A DNA stretch of 5,976 nucleotides. Source: Parvularculaceae bacterium. Its GTDB lineage: Bacteria; Pseudomonadota; Alphaproteobacteria; Caulobacterales; Parvularculaceae. Position numbers and translations under genes: made by a program. Below, in pieces: positions 1-5,893 of this stretch; position 1 is the stretch's first letter, and each line of letters begins with the position of its first letter. A model generated the notes under the pieces. It saw nothing but the letters and a program-made list of their open reading frames with translations. It ran no database searches and had not been told where the DNA came from. Location: positions 1 to 5,976 of the forward strand of contig JALWRV010000210.1 of NCBI GenBank assembly GCA_027080545.1, given 5' to 3'.

Positions 1-1660
1 GGCACCGCGCATAGAATTTTGAAAAGGCTTGGGCGAGGCTGAAAGCATGATCCGCAAGAATATGCGGCATGCGCTTGTCATGGGCTGCTTTTTGCGCCTG
101 GCCAAAGCCTAGCAAACACAGCATTAGATCCCGCTCGGTCGGCTCTACGACCTTCAGGGTCTCTACCAAAGGCGCGGTTGAAGCCTCCGCCTTGGCAATC
201 ACCGATTTGATACGCACGGCCGCATATTGCAGATAGGGGCCGGTCTTTCCCTCGAAAGCGAGAAAACGGTCAAGATCAAAAACATAGTCAGAGCTGCGCG
301 GGTTTGACAGATCCGCAAATTTCAACGCCGCCATCCCCACCTGGTGGGCAACCTTTTCACGCTCTTGTGCAGGCAAGCTCTCGCCGATACCCCCTTCGCG
401 CAACCTCTCCAAGGCGCGCTCATGGACCATGGAAATCAAATCCTGCAATTTCAACACCCCCCCTTCACGAGTCTTGAACGGCTTGCCATCTTTGCCATTC
501 ATGGTGCCAAAACCAATATGCTCAAGCTGAGACAGGGAAAAAAGACCGACCTGTTCCGCAGCCCGAAAGACTTGCTCGAAATGCTGTGCTTGGCGCTGGT
601 CAACCACATACAACACCCGATCCGGGTTCAATGTCTGTTTGCGATCTGCCAAGGTCGCCAGATCGGTGGTGCCATATAATACCGCCCCATCCCGGGTGAA
701 GATGATCAGCGGTGGCATTTCTTTCTTATCGTCCGGTCGGGCGACCGCCACCACCTGAGCCCCCTCGCTTTCGATCAGCAGGCCTTTTTCCTTCAGCCTT
801 TCCACCAAGGGGTCGATAAAGGCCTGCGCATCGGATTCCCCCTTCCACAGGTCAAAATGCACCCCAAGATGACCATATTCGCGCTCTAGGCCCGCCTTCG
901 ATATTGCGATAAAATGCTGCCACAAGGCGCGATAGCCTGGCCGCCCGGCCTGCAAATCTGCGGTGGCTTTACGCGCCTCTTCCTTGCGGGTTTCATCTTG
1001 CTTGCAAGCCTCAGCAGCCAGCGGATAAAGCCTCGCCAAATCCTCCAGCGTTACCGGCGGATCTTCCGGGTAAGGGCCTGAAAAATCTTCATTAAAATAG
1101 GGCAGCTCCGGTTGTTCCTGAGCCAGTTGGGTGATCAATTGACCCATTTGCAGGCCCCAATCGCCCAGATGAATATCGCCAATGACCTCATGGCCGCATA
1201 AACGCAAAATACGCTTCAGGCTCTCGCCAATGATCGCCGAGCGCAAATGGCCCACATGCAAAGGCTTGGCGACATTCGGTCCCCCATAATCAATGATGAT
1301 TTTCTCAAGGCTCGCCGCCTGCCACGCGCCAAAATGATTATCCGGCGACAAGGCCGCCGTCTTCTGGGAAAGAAAATCGTCGCTGAGGGTAATATTCAAA
1401 AAACCCGGCCCGGCAATGTCGATCTGCTTGAACATCCCGTCATCAGCAAGATGGTCAACCAGTTGATTTGCAATCTCGCGAGGGTTTTTCTTGGCCTGCT
1501 TGGCAGCCGCTAAAGCCCCATTACATTGGAACTGCGCCAGATCCGGTCGATCGGAAGGTTTCACGATGCCTAAGGAGGGATCAAGACCTGCCGCCGCAAA
1601 GGCCGCGCCCACACGGGCAGACAAAGTCTCACTCAGCAATTCAGTCATTATATTGGCCAT
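1..1660 (-). CDS. argS: Arginyl-tRNA synthetase (class I), 3' end beyond window
   Basis: Cytoplasmic enzyme that attaches arginine to tRNA(Arg) using ATP. The frame stays open for 553 codons from 1660 to the window edge. Seen in order: an N-terminal additional domain with FQCNGALAAAK at residues 44-54; the HIGH-type signature HVGH at 135-138 within GGPNVAKPLHVGHLRS; the Rossmann core; FGTMNGKDGKPF with KTREGG at 396-401 in the KMSKS-loop position, as is usual for many ArgS; then the helical DALR anticodon-binding domain (FADLSNPRSSDYVFDLDRF, KTGPYLQYAAVRI). The last residues visible are FYARC, a few dozen short of the normal C terminus. The start is uncertain: ATG at 1660 or in-frame ATG at 1648 (MTELLSETLSARVG, which fits family N termini well); neither has a strong ribosome-binding site. 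It lies 19 nt after the lipoprotein stop, suggesting co-transcription. Identification is firm. Confidence 0.96.
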   Translation of the reverse strand, partial: MANIMTELLSETLSARVGAAFAAAGLDPSLGIVKPSDRPDLAQFQCNGALAAAKQAKKNPREIANQLVDHLADDGMFKQIDIAGPGFLNITLSDDFLSQKTAALSPDNHFGAWQAASLEKIIIDYGGPNVAKPLHVGHLRSAIIGESLKRILRLCGHEVIGDIHLGDWGLQMGQLITQLAQEQPELPYFNEDFSGPYPEDPPVTLEDLARLYPLAAEACKQDETRKEEARKATADLQAGRPGYRALWQHFIAISKAGLEREYGHLGVHFDLWKGESDAQAFIDPLVERLKEKGLLIESEGAQVVAVARPDDKKEMPPLIIFTRDGAVLYGTTDLATLADRKQTLNPDRVLYVVDQRQAQHFEQVFRAAEQVGLFSLSQLEHIGFGTMNGKDGKPFKTREGGVLKLQDLISMVHERALERLREGGIGESLPAQEREKVAHQVGMAALKFADLSNPRSSDYVFDLDRFLAFEGKTGPYLQYAAVRIKSVIAKAEASTAPLVETLKVVEPTERDLMLCLLGFGQAQKAAHDKRMPHILADHAFSLAQAFSKFYARC

Positions 1661-1679
1661 AAGGGCGCTTCTAGCGATT

Positions 1680-2318
1680 CTATTTCAAATTCGGGAACCG
1701 CAGCGACTTGCCGGAGCGATTGAACAGCACTTCATCCTTGGTCAGCACAAAACCGACGACAATCTCGAAATTGCCCCCAGCCACTTTGGCATCTTTGCGT
1801 GGAATGATGATTTTTTGAACCGTATCGCTCATTTCGGTCACCCTCTGATCACCTCGAAACTTCACCGGCAGGGTAAATTCTTCCTTGGCAATAAGATCAC
1901 GATTGGTTCGGGTCACCGCGACAAAATATTTCATATTGGCCTGATTGGACTGCGCCATGGGACCGCGACCAAATGCAAAGTGAATTTTCACCTCCGCTTC
2001 GATAGGCTCATCTTCATAATAACGGCAGGACGTCTCGACATTATTGATCTCGCCGGTCCAGGCCACATTTTCCAACGCCTCCCCCCCTTGAAATTTTATC
2101 ACCCGCGAGGCCTCTGGTAATACGATCACAATCGGACACGGGGCTGGGTTGCGCTCCAATGCCCGCTGGTCAAACGTGTCTTTTACCGTCGAGCAGGCTG
2201 ACAGGCCTATCGCCCCCACCGTCAACAAGCCCCCAACAGCGAGAACATTGCGGGTGCGCGCTATTGCCCGCCCCAAAACCGATAGAGGGAAAGAAGGAAA
2301 AGTCACTTTTGGCAGCAT
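1680..2318 (-). CDS. Conserved alphaproteobacterial lipoprotein of unknown function
   Basis: A 212-residue predicted lipoprotein. The N terminus has basic residues (R17, R21, R23), a hydrophobic stretch (VLAVGGLLTVGAIG) and a lipobox LSAC with Cys42 as the lipidation site. Ser at +2 argues for the outer membrane under E. coli-type Lol rules. The mature part has no recognisable catalytic motif. It has a Cys-Pro shortly after the anchor (NPAPCPIV), a second Cys in ETSCRYYED, and alternating hydrophobic segments suggesting a beta-rich fold. From memory, the pattern PCP-V-LP-A-R-F ... SC-Y ... V-F---RGP ... YFVAV ... I recalls an uncharacterised lipoprotein family widespread in alphaproteobacteria; I cannot give it a function. 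I chose ATG 2318 because GGAG lies 9 nt upstream; a TTG five codons earlier would place that GGAG inside the gene. It precedes argS by 19 nt. Confidence 0.85.
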   Translation of the reverse strand: MLPKVTFPSFPLSVLGRAIARTRNVLAVGGLLTVGAIGLSACSTVKDTFDQRALERNPAPCPIVIVLPEASRVIKFQGGEALENVAWTGEINNVETSCRYYEDEPIEAEVKIHFAFGRGPMAQSNQANMKYFVAVTRTNRDLIAKEEFTLPVKFRGDQRVTEMSDTVQKIIIPRKDAKVAGGNFEIVVGFVLTKDEVLFNRSGKSLRFPNLK

Positions 2319-2327
2319 GAATCGGTT

Positions 2328-2331
2328 CTCC
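2328..2331 (-). promoter_or_regulatory. Ribosome-binding site of the lipoprotein gene
   Basis: GGAG on the minus strand, 9 nt before ATG 2318. It decides the start against the in-frame TTG at 2333, which would overlap it. Confidence 0.65.
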
Positions 2332-2339
2332 AAAATGGG

Positions 2340-2353
2340 CGGGCCTAAGCCCG
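2340..2353. other. Small hairpin in the lipoprotein leader
   Basis: Perfect inverted repeat CGGGC-CTAA-GCCCG (5-bp GC-rich stem, 4-nt loop), 8 nt upstream of the GGAG of the lipoprotein gene. If the transcript starts further upstream, the hairpin would sit in the 5' leader and could affect translation. This is an inference from symmetry alone. Confidence 0.4.
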
Positions 2354-2401
2354 ATGAATAAGCCTTGGCCCCTTACAGAGAGCCATAGCCTGAAATTGAG
2401 C

Positions 2402-2429
2402 AAAAAAACACGTTTGGGCAAGGCCAAAC
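2402..2429 (-). terminator. Terminator-like hairpin with T7 tract, minus strand
   Basis: Read on the minus strand: GTTTGG, loop CCTTGC in the middle, CCAAAC, then GTG and less than one turn later seven Ts followed by GC. The stem is 6 bp (2412-2417 with 2424-2429), and the T tract complements the A7 at 2402-2408. The stem is short and the T tract starts 3 nt after it, so strength would be modest. No minus-strand gene ends just upstream; ispH diverges. It could be a leader attenuator for the lipoprotein-argS transcript, a block on antisense transcription, or an operator-like palindrome. Confidence 0.3.
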
Positions 2430-2489
2430 CCTAGCCTCATCTCGTAACCGCTTATAGACTAAGGTGCAATGCTCTTAGCCCGGCTTTTG

Positions 2490-2505
2490 ATGAATGGATA
2501 TTCAT
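2490..2505 (+). other. Hairpin just upstream of the ispH start
   Basis: Perfect inverted repeat ATGAAT-GGAT-ATTCAT, ending 5 nt before ATG 2511. No Shine-Dalgarno-like sequence lies between it and the start. The AT-rich 6-bp stem could be an RNA hairpin or a DNA operator; the sequence does not decide which. Confidence 0.35.
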
Positions 2506-2510
2506 AAAAT

Positions 2511-3473
2511 ATGACCAACAAAACCTCCAAACCGCCCCTAACCCTCCTCTTGGGAGCGCCACGCGGCTTTTGTGCCGGGGTTGACCGGGCGATCGAGATT
2601 GTGGAGCGGGCGTTGGAAAAATTTGGCGCGCCGGTCTATGTGCGCCATGAAATCGTTCATAATGACCATGTGGTCGGGCGTCTGCGCGATTTGGGCGCCG
2701 TCTTTATCGACGAGTTGGATGAAGCACCGGAAGATCGCCCTGTGATCTTTTCCGCCCATGGAGTGCCAAAATCGGTCCCCGCCGAGGCGGCGCGACGTAA
2801 CCTGACCTATATTGATGCGACCTGCCCGCTGGTCTCGAAAGTGCATGTGGAAACCGAGCGCCATTTTGCCAATGGGCTGGAAATTGTGCTGATCGGCCAT
2901 GAAGGCCACCCGGAAGTGATCGGCACCATGGGCCAACTGCCCGCTGGGGCGGTTCGGTTGGTGGAAACGGAGCAAGACGCCAAAAACTTCACCCCCAAAA
3001 ACCCAGACTGCCTCGCCTATGTCACCCAGACCACCCTATCGGTGGAAGACACCGCGAACATTATCAATATTTTGGTGCAACGCTTTCCCAACATCACCAC
3101 CCCCCACAAGGAAGATATTTGCTACGCCACCACCAATAGGCAAGAGGCCGTGCGCACCATTGCCAAGCGCTCCGATGCGCTATTCGTGGTCGGCTCGGTC
3201 ACCTCGTCCAATTCCAAAAGGCTGGTCGAGGTGGGAGAGCGCTCAGGCTGTCAATATTCACAATTGATTGACGATGCCGATGATATTGACTGGCAAAAAC
3301 TAAAAAAGCTGAACTGTAAAACCATCGGACTCACAGCCGGTGCCTCCGCACCAGAACCGCTGGTCCAAGGGGTCGTCGATGCAATGGCAGAGCATTATGA
3401 GGTTAAGGTACAAGAATTGGAAACCGCCCGCGAAAATATGATTTTCAAAATCCCCAACCTGCTCGCGCGATAG
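2511..3473 (+). CDS. ispH: 4-hydroxy-3-methylbut-2-enyl diphosphate reductase
   Basis: Last enzyme of the MEP isoprenoid pathway. This cytoplasmic [4Fe-4S] protein reduces HMBPP to IPP and DMAPP. At 320 residues it has normal family length. The three cluster-ligating cysteines are present: C21 (RGFCAGVDRAI), C105 (DATCPLVSKVH) and C204 (EDICYATTNRQ). The substrate-pocket residues are also visible: H50 (EIVHN), H83 (SAHGVP), H130 and E132 (GHEGHPEV), the TQTT motif at 172-175, SSNS at 232-235, and the serine of GASAPE near 279. ATG 2511 puts the conserved GFCAGV at the expected distance from the N terminus. The ATG overlaps, as ATGA, the stop of a six-codon upstream reading frame (2494-2514), and no clear Shine-Dalgarno is seen. 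It is the first gene of the ispH-thrB-rnhA operon. Identification is firm. Confidence 0.98.
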   Translation: MTNKTSKPPLTLLLGAPRGFCAGVDRAIEIVERALEKFGAPVYVRHEIVHNDHVVGRLRDLGAVFIDELDEAPEDRPVIFSAHGVPKSVPAEAARRNLTYIDATCPLVSKVHVETERHFANGLEIVLIGHEGHPEVIGTMGQLPAGAVRLVETEQDAKNFTPKNPDCLAYVTQTTLSVEDTANIINILVQRFPNITTPHKEDICYATTNRQEAVRTIAKRSDALFVVGSVTSSNSKRLVEVGERSGCQYSQLIDDADDIDWQKLKKLNCKTIGLTAGASAPEPLVQGVVDAMAEHYEVKVQELETARENMIFKIPNLLAR

Positions 3474-3476
3474 GTC

Positions 3477-4466
3477 ATGGCCGTCTATACCCCTGTCAAT
3501 GAAGATCAAGCGGCGAGATTTATACAAGCCTATGGCCTTGGTCAGTTTCAGAAGCTAACCCCGATCGAAGCAGGCATCGAAAACACCAACTATTTTATCG
3601 ATACCATCAAAAGGCGGTTTGTCCTCACCCTCTTCGAAGCCCGTGTGCGCGAACAGGATTTGCCCTTTTTCATTGCCTTTATGGATCATTTACACAAAGC
3701 CGACCTGCCCGTTGCACAAGTGATGCGCCGTGAGGATGGCGGCGCCATAGGCCGTTTGGCGGACCGCCCCGCCATTGTGACCAGCTTTCTTGAAGGCACC
3801 AGCCCCGACCTACCCGCCACCCCCGACATCTGCCACACAATGGGCAATATGGTCGCCCGTATGCATAGTGCGGCAGAAAGCTTCCCCCAACATCGGCACA
3901 ATGCGCTTGCTCTGGAGGGGTGGCAAAGGCTTGCAGCAACCATACTACCCGGGGCTGGGGCCATAGACCCGGCCCTCCCGCACCATATCCAATCCGAGCT
4001 TGACCATCTCACCCATCATTGGCCTGCCCCCTCAACCTTGCCGCGAACCATCATTCATGCGGATTTATTCCCCGATAATATTTTTTTCATAGGCAAAACT
4101 CTGACCGGGGTGATTGATTTTTATTTCGCTTGCGAAGATTTTGCCGCCTATGATCTGGCCATCACCCTCACCGCTTGGGGCTTTGACAAGGATGACCAGC
4201 TTGACCGACAAGCCTGCCGCGCCTTGCTTGCAGGATATCAGGCACAACGCCCCTTAAGCCCATCGGAGCGCCAAGCCCTGCCGCTGCTTATGCGCGGGGC
4301 CGCCATGCGCTTTTTGTTGACCCGCACCTATGACTGGCTGCATCAACAACAAGACGCGCTGGTGGTGGTCAAGGACCCGCTTGCCTATCACCGCCGCCTG
4401 ATGGCGATAAAACAGCTAAGCCCCGCCGATTGGCATGGCCTGATGGAGACCGAGGGATATGATTGA
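3477..4466 (+). CDS. thrB: Homoserine kinase, type II (APH fold)
   Basis: Phosphorylates homoserine with ATP in threonine biosynthesis. This is the aminoglycoside-phosphotransferase-like ThrB found in alphaproteobacteria and pseudomonads, not the GHMP-type enzyme of E. coli. At 329 residues it has the expected length. Seen: the N-lobe signature EAGIENTNYFIDT at about 31-43 followed by RFVLTLFE; the hinge region with IVTSFLEG near 100-107; the catalytic Brenner motif H194-A-D196 to N201 (IIHADLFPDNIFF); the Mg-binding D214 in GVIDFYFAC; and the C-terminal family motif VVVKDPLAYHRRL. It starts 3 nt after the ispH stop with no visible Shine-Dalgarno, so its translation is probably coupled to ispH. 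Its own stop overlaps the rnhA start. Threonine synthesis has no evident link to its neighbours, but the gene order is one I recall as conserved in alphaproteobacteria. Confidence 0.96.
   Translation: MAVYTPVNEDQAARFIQAYGLGQFQKLTPIEAGIENTNYFIDTIKRRFVLTLFEARVREQDLPFFIAFMDHLHKADLPVAQVMRREDGGAIGRLADRPAIVTSFLEGTSPDLPATPDICHTMGNMVARMHSAAESFPQHRHNALALEGWQRLAATILPGAGAIDPALPHHIQSELDHLTHHWPAPSTLPRTIIHADLFPDNIFFIGKTLTGVIDFYFACEDFAAYDLAITLTAWGFDKDDQLDRQACRALLAGYQAQRPLSPSERQALPLLMRGAAMRFLLTRTYDWLHQQQDALVVVKDPLAYHRRLMAIKQLSPADWHGLMETEGYD
4445..4449 (+). promoter_or_regulatory. Ribosome-binding site of rnhA inside thrB
   Basis: GGAGA within the 3' end of thrB, 9 nt before ATG 4459. It supports translation of rnhA from the polycistronic message and the chosen start. 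Confidence 0.6.
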
Positions 4467-5316
4467 GATTCACACCGATGGCGCTTGTTCTGGCAATCCC
4501 GGCCCCGGCGGGTGGGGCGCCATCATCCGCGAAGGCAGCAAGCAATCCGAACTTTCCGGCGGCGAGGCCAAAACCACCAATAATCGTATGGAAATGATGG
4601 CCGCCATCGAAGCCCTAAACGCGGTTGATGCCCAAAAACCGATCAAGCTGTTCACCGACAGTACCTATCTAAAAGACGGGCTTACAAAATGGCTAACAGG
4701 CTGGAAGCGCAATGGCTGGAAAACCGCCAACAAAAAACCGGTAAAAAATCGCGATCTATGGGAAAGGCTAGACGCCCTAACCGAGGGACGCACCATTGAA
4801 TGGCATTGGGTCAAAGGCCATTCCGGTGATCCGCTGAATGAGCGCGCCGATGCCTTGGCCCGCCAAGCCATACCGGGCAACCATAAACCTCAAAAAAAAA
4901 GCGATAAAGCCAACCGTTTGCAATATTTTTTCCTGCACTATGGCGAGGCTTTCACCGCTCTCGACCAACACGCCATTGTCGATTGCTGGGCTTTCCCGGC
5001 CCTGATTTCAGCCCCGGAAAAAAGCAAGAACTTCCCTGATCCCAAACCCTTTTTGGAAAATCTTGAAAAATTGCTGTGTCACTATGTCAGCCTCGGCATG
5101 GCGCAAGCCAAAGCCACGGTCAAAACCAAGCAAGCCTTGAGTAAAAACACTAGCGCTGTGCAAGTAGAATGGGTGCTGTTCGACCAATCCGATAAAGAGC
5201 TGGCCCGCTGGACCCATGGCTATGTGTTGCGCCTTACCGATCAAGGATGGCGTATTTTCACCGCCATTGCCGATGAGGAAGTGGCGTTGTGGAGCCATAA
5301 AAAAGCAAAAGGCTAA
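4459..5316 (+). CDS. rnhA: RNase HI with C-terminal NTF2/SnoaL-like domain
   Basis: Residues 1-140 are a complete RNase HI, which cuts the RNA strand of RNA:DNA hybrids. Seen: D7 (HTDGACSGNPGPGGWG), E45 (NNRMEMMAAI), D67 (FTDSTY), the Trp/Lys-rich basic handle near 78-97, H121 (VKGHSG) and D131 (NERADALAR). All catalytic carboxylates are therefore present. Family members are usually about 150 residues; this one has 285. After a Lys-rich linker (143-152), residues 153-285 resemble a small NTF2/SnoaL-like alpha+beta domain: helices with FFLHYGEAFTALD and WAFPALI, FLENLEKLL, LGMAQAKATV, then strands VQVEWVLFD, WTHGYVLRL and GWRIFTAIADEE. I have no function for this part; the fold call is from pattern, not search. 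The start overlaps thrB by 8 nt. A run of nine As at the domain junction is described separately. The stop overlaps the convergent peroxiredoxin stop. Confidence 0.93.
   Translation: MIEIHTDGACSGNPGPGGWGAIIREGSKQSELSGGEAKTTNNRMEMMAAIEALNAVDAQKPIKLFTDSTYLKDGLTKWLTGWKRNGWKTANKKPVKNRDLWERLDALTEGRTIEWHWVKGHSGDPLNERADALARQAIPGNHKPQKKSDKANRLQYFFLHYGEAFTALDQHAIVDCWAFPALISAPEKSKNFPDPKPFLENLEKLLCHYVSLGMAQAKATVKTKQALSKNTSAVQVEWVLFDQSDKELARWTHGYVLRLTDQGWRIFTAIADEEVALWSHKKAKG
4892..4900 (+). other. A9 tract at the rnhA domain junction (possible slippage site)
   Basis: Nine consecutive As encode the end of Gln145, Lys146, Lys147 and the start of Ser148, between the RNase H and NTF2-like domains. A -1 shift, or one extra A in the mRNA, would read Lys-Arg-stop with TAA at 4905-4907, giving a 149-residue protein of ordinary RNase HI size. 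The opposite shift (one A fewer) stays open much longer. Slippage is an inference; an indel error in the source sequence is the main alternative. Confidence 0.5.
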
Positions 5317-5792
5317 AGTTGATTCAACATATAGTCAGCGCTGGAAACCTCAAAATTGCCCGGCTCTTCTATATTTATCACAGCCACCTTGCCGTCATCG
5401 ATGATCATGGAAAACCGTTGCGCCCGCTCCCCCATGCCAAAGGCTGAAGCATCCATGGTTAACCCCAGCGCTTGAGCCAGACGGCCATTACCATCGGCAA
5501 GCATAATTATTTTATCACCAACGCCTGCGCTCTCGCCCCAGGCTTGCATGACAAAAGCATCATTGACCGACACACAGACAATTTGATCAATGCCCTTTGC
5601 GGCTAAATCATCGGCATGGGCCACAAAGCCGGGTAAATGTTTGGCCGAACAGGTGGGGGTAAAGGCCCCCGGAAGTGCAAACAAAGCCGTCTTTTTGTTC
5701 GCCAGCAGCGCGGTGGTGGATATTTCTTCCGGTCCTTCTGCAGTCGCCTGATGAACGGCAATTTCTGGAAAATTATCACCTGCCTTGATCAT
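5313..5792 (-). CDS. Peroxiredoxin, Prx5/PrxII type
   Basis: Cytoplasmic thiol peroxidase that reduces hydrogen peroxide and alkyl hydroperoxides. At 159 residues it has the usual length of single-domain Prx5/PrxII proteins. The active-site motif is PGAFTPTC, with Pro41, Thr45 and peroxidatic Cys48; the conserved Arg is R126 in GERAQRFSMIIDD. A second cysteine, C73 (QIVCVSVND), has the same 25-residue spacing as the two cysteines of plant PrxII, so either a 1-Cys or an intramolecular 2-Cys mechanism with glutaredoxin or thioredoxin as reductant is possible. ATG 5792 is chosen because AAGGAG lies 7 nt upstream and MIKAGDNFPE matches family N termini; an in-frame ATG at 5831 would add 13 lysine-rich residues of no known role. 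It converges on rnhA, with stop codons overlapping by 4 nt. Confidence 0.95.
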   Translation of the reverse strand: MIKAGDNFPEIAVHQATAEGPEEISTTALLANKKTALFALPGAFTPTCSAKHLPGFVAHADDLAAKGIDQIVCVSVNDAFVMQAWGESAGVGDKIIMLADGNGRLAQALGLTMDASAFGMGERAQRFSMIIDDGKVAVINIEEPGNFEVSSADYMLNQL

Positions 5793-5799
5793 GCCTTTT

Positions 5800-5805
5800 C
5801 TCCTT
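5800..5805 (-). promoter_or_regulatory. Ribosome-binding site of the peroxiredoxin gene
   Basis: AAGGAG on the minus strand, 7 nt before ATG 5792. It is the best Shine-Dalgarno in the window and fixes the start. Its 5' half lies in the proximal copy of the 16-bp tandem repeat. Confidence 0.8.
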
Positions 5806-5833
5806 TTGGGGTCATTGCCTTTTGGGGTCATTG
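5802..5833. repeat. Perfect 16-bp tandem repeat, two copies
   Basis: CCTTTTGGGGTCATTG occurs at 5802-5817 and again at 5818-5833, followed by a further CCT before the match breaks. Read with the peroxiredoxin gene, each unit is CAATGACCCCAAAAGG. Each copy therefore brings an ATG and an AAGG into the leader. The likely origin is a recent slippage duplication. Confidence 0.95.
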
Positions 5834-5854
5834 CCTGCTGTCTTAGGTTAATTG

Positions 5855-5864
5855 CCCCTAGGGG
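5855..5864. promoter_or_regulatory. CCCCTAGGGG palindrome, possible operator
   Basis: A perfect 10-bp palindrome in the divergent region between the peroxiredoxin gene and the gene at 5930. A half copy, CCCCTAG, recurs at 5913-5919, overlapping the proposed -10 of the rightward promoter. A regulator binding both sites is possible; I do not recognise the motif. Confidence 0.3.
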
Positions 5865-5893
5865 GCCATGTTTTTTCGCTAAATTACCGTCTC

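Larger units (their letters stand above)
2319..2510. promoter_or_regulatory. Divergent intergenic region, lipoprotein-argS / ispH
   Basis: This 192-nt gap must hold the promoters for both divergent units. I found no convincing -35/-10 pair on either strand. The best ispH-side guesses, TTATAG at 2452 and GATATT at 2497, have poor -35 partners. The region contains three small inverted repeats (2340-2353, 2412-2429, 2490-2505) and no open reading frame that looks coding. Confidence 0.5.

Noticed and set aside
457..463. C7 homopolymer in argS (and another at 2081-2087 in the lipoprotein gene) as possible frameshift
   Set aside because: Translation is in the correct frame on both sides: KTREGG continues into VLKLQDL, and FQGGEALE is uninterrupted.
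344..679. Plus-strand open frame of 111 codons
   Set aside because: It lies entirely antisense to the conserved catalytic core of argS (KTREGG region) and shows no recognisable protein features.
1491..2120. Plus-strand open frame of 209 codons spanning the argS/lipoprotein boundary
   Set aside because: It is antisense to two well-supported genes, has no family resemblance or ribosome-binding site, and crosses their junction. It is a shadow frame.
2319..2333. TTG start at 2333 for the lipoprotein
   Set aside because: It would bury the only good ribosome-binding site (GGAG) inside the gene. ATG 2318 is better placed.
2538..2975. Minus-strand open frame of 145 codons
   Set aside because: Antisense to ispH over its conserved motifs; composition is explained by the complementary codons.
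5318..5328. GTTGATTCAAC palindrome at the rnhA/peroxiredoxin junction as a shared terminator
   Set aside because: It has a one-base centre, so it cannot form an RNA hairpin, and it has no T tract. It encodes the peroxiredoxin C terminus.
5655..5670. GGGGG-TAAAGG-CCCCC hairpin inside the peroxiredoxin gene as a terminator for the ispH operon
   Set aside because: The symmetry comes from codons of the conserved PGAFTPT active-site motif, and no T run follows on the plus strand.
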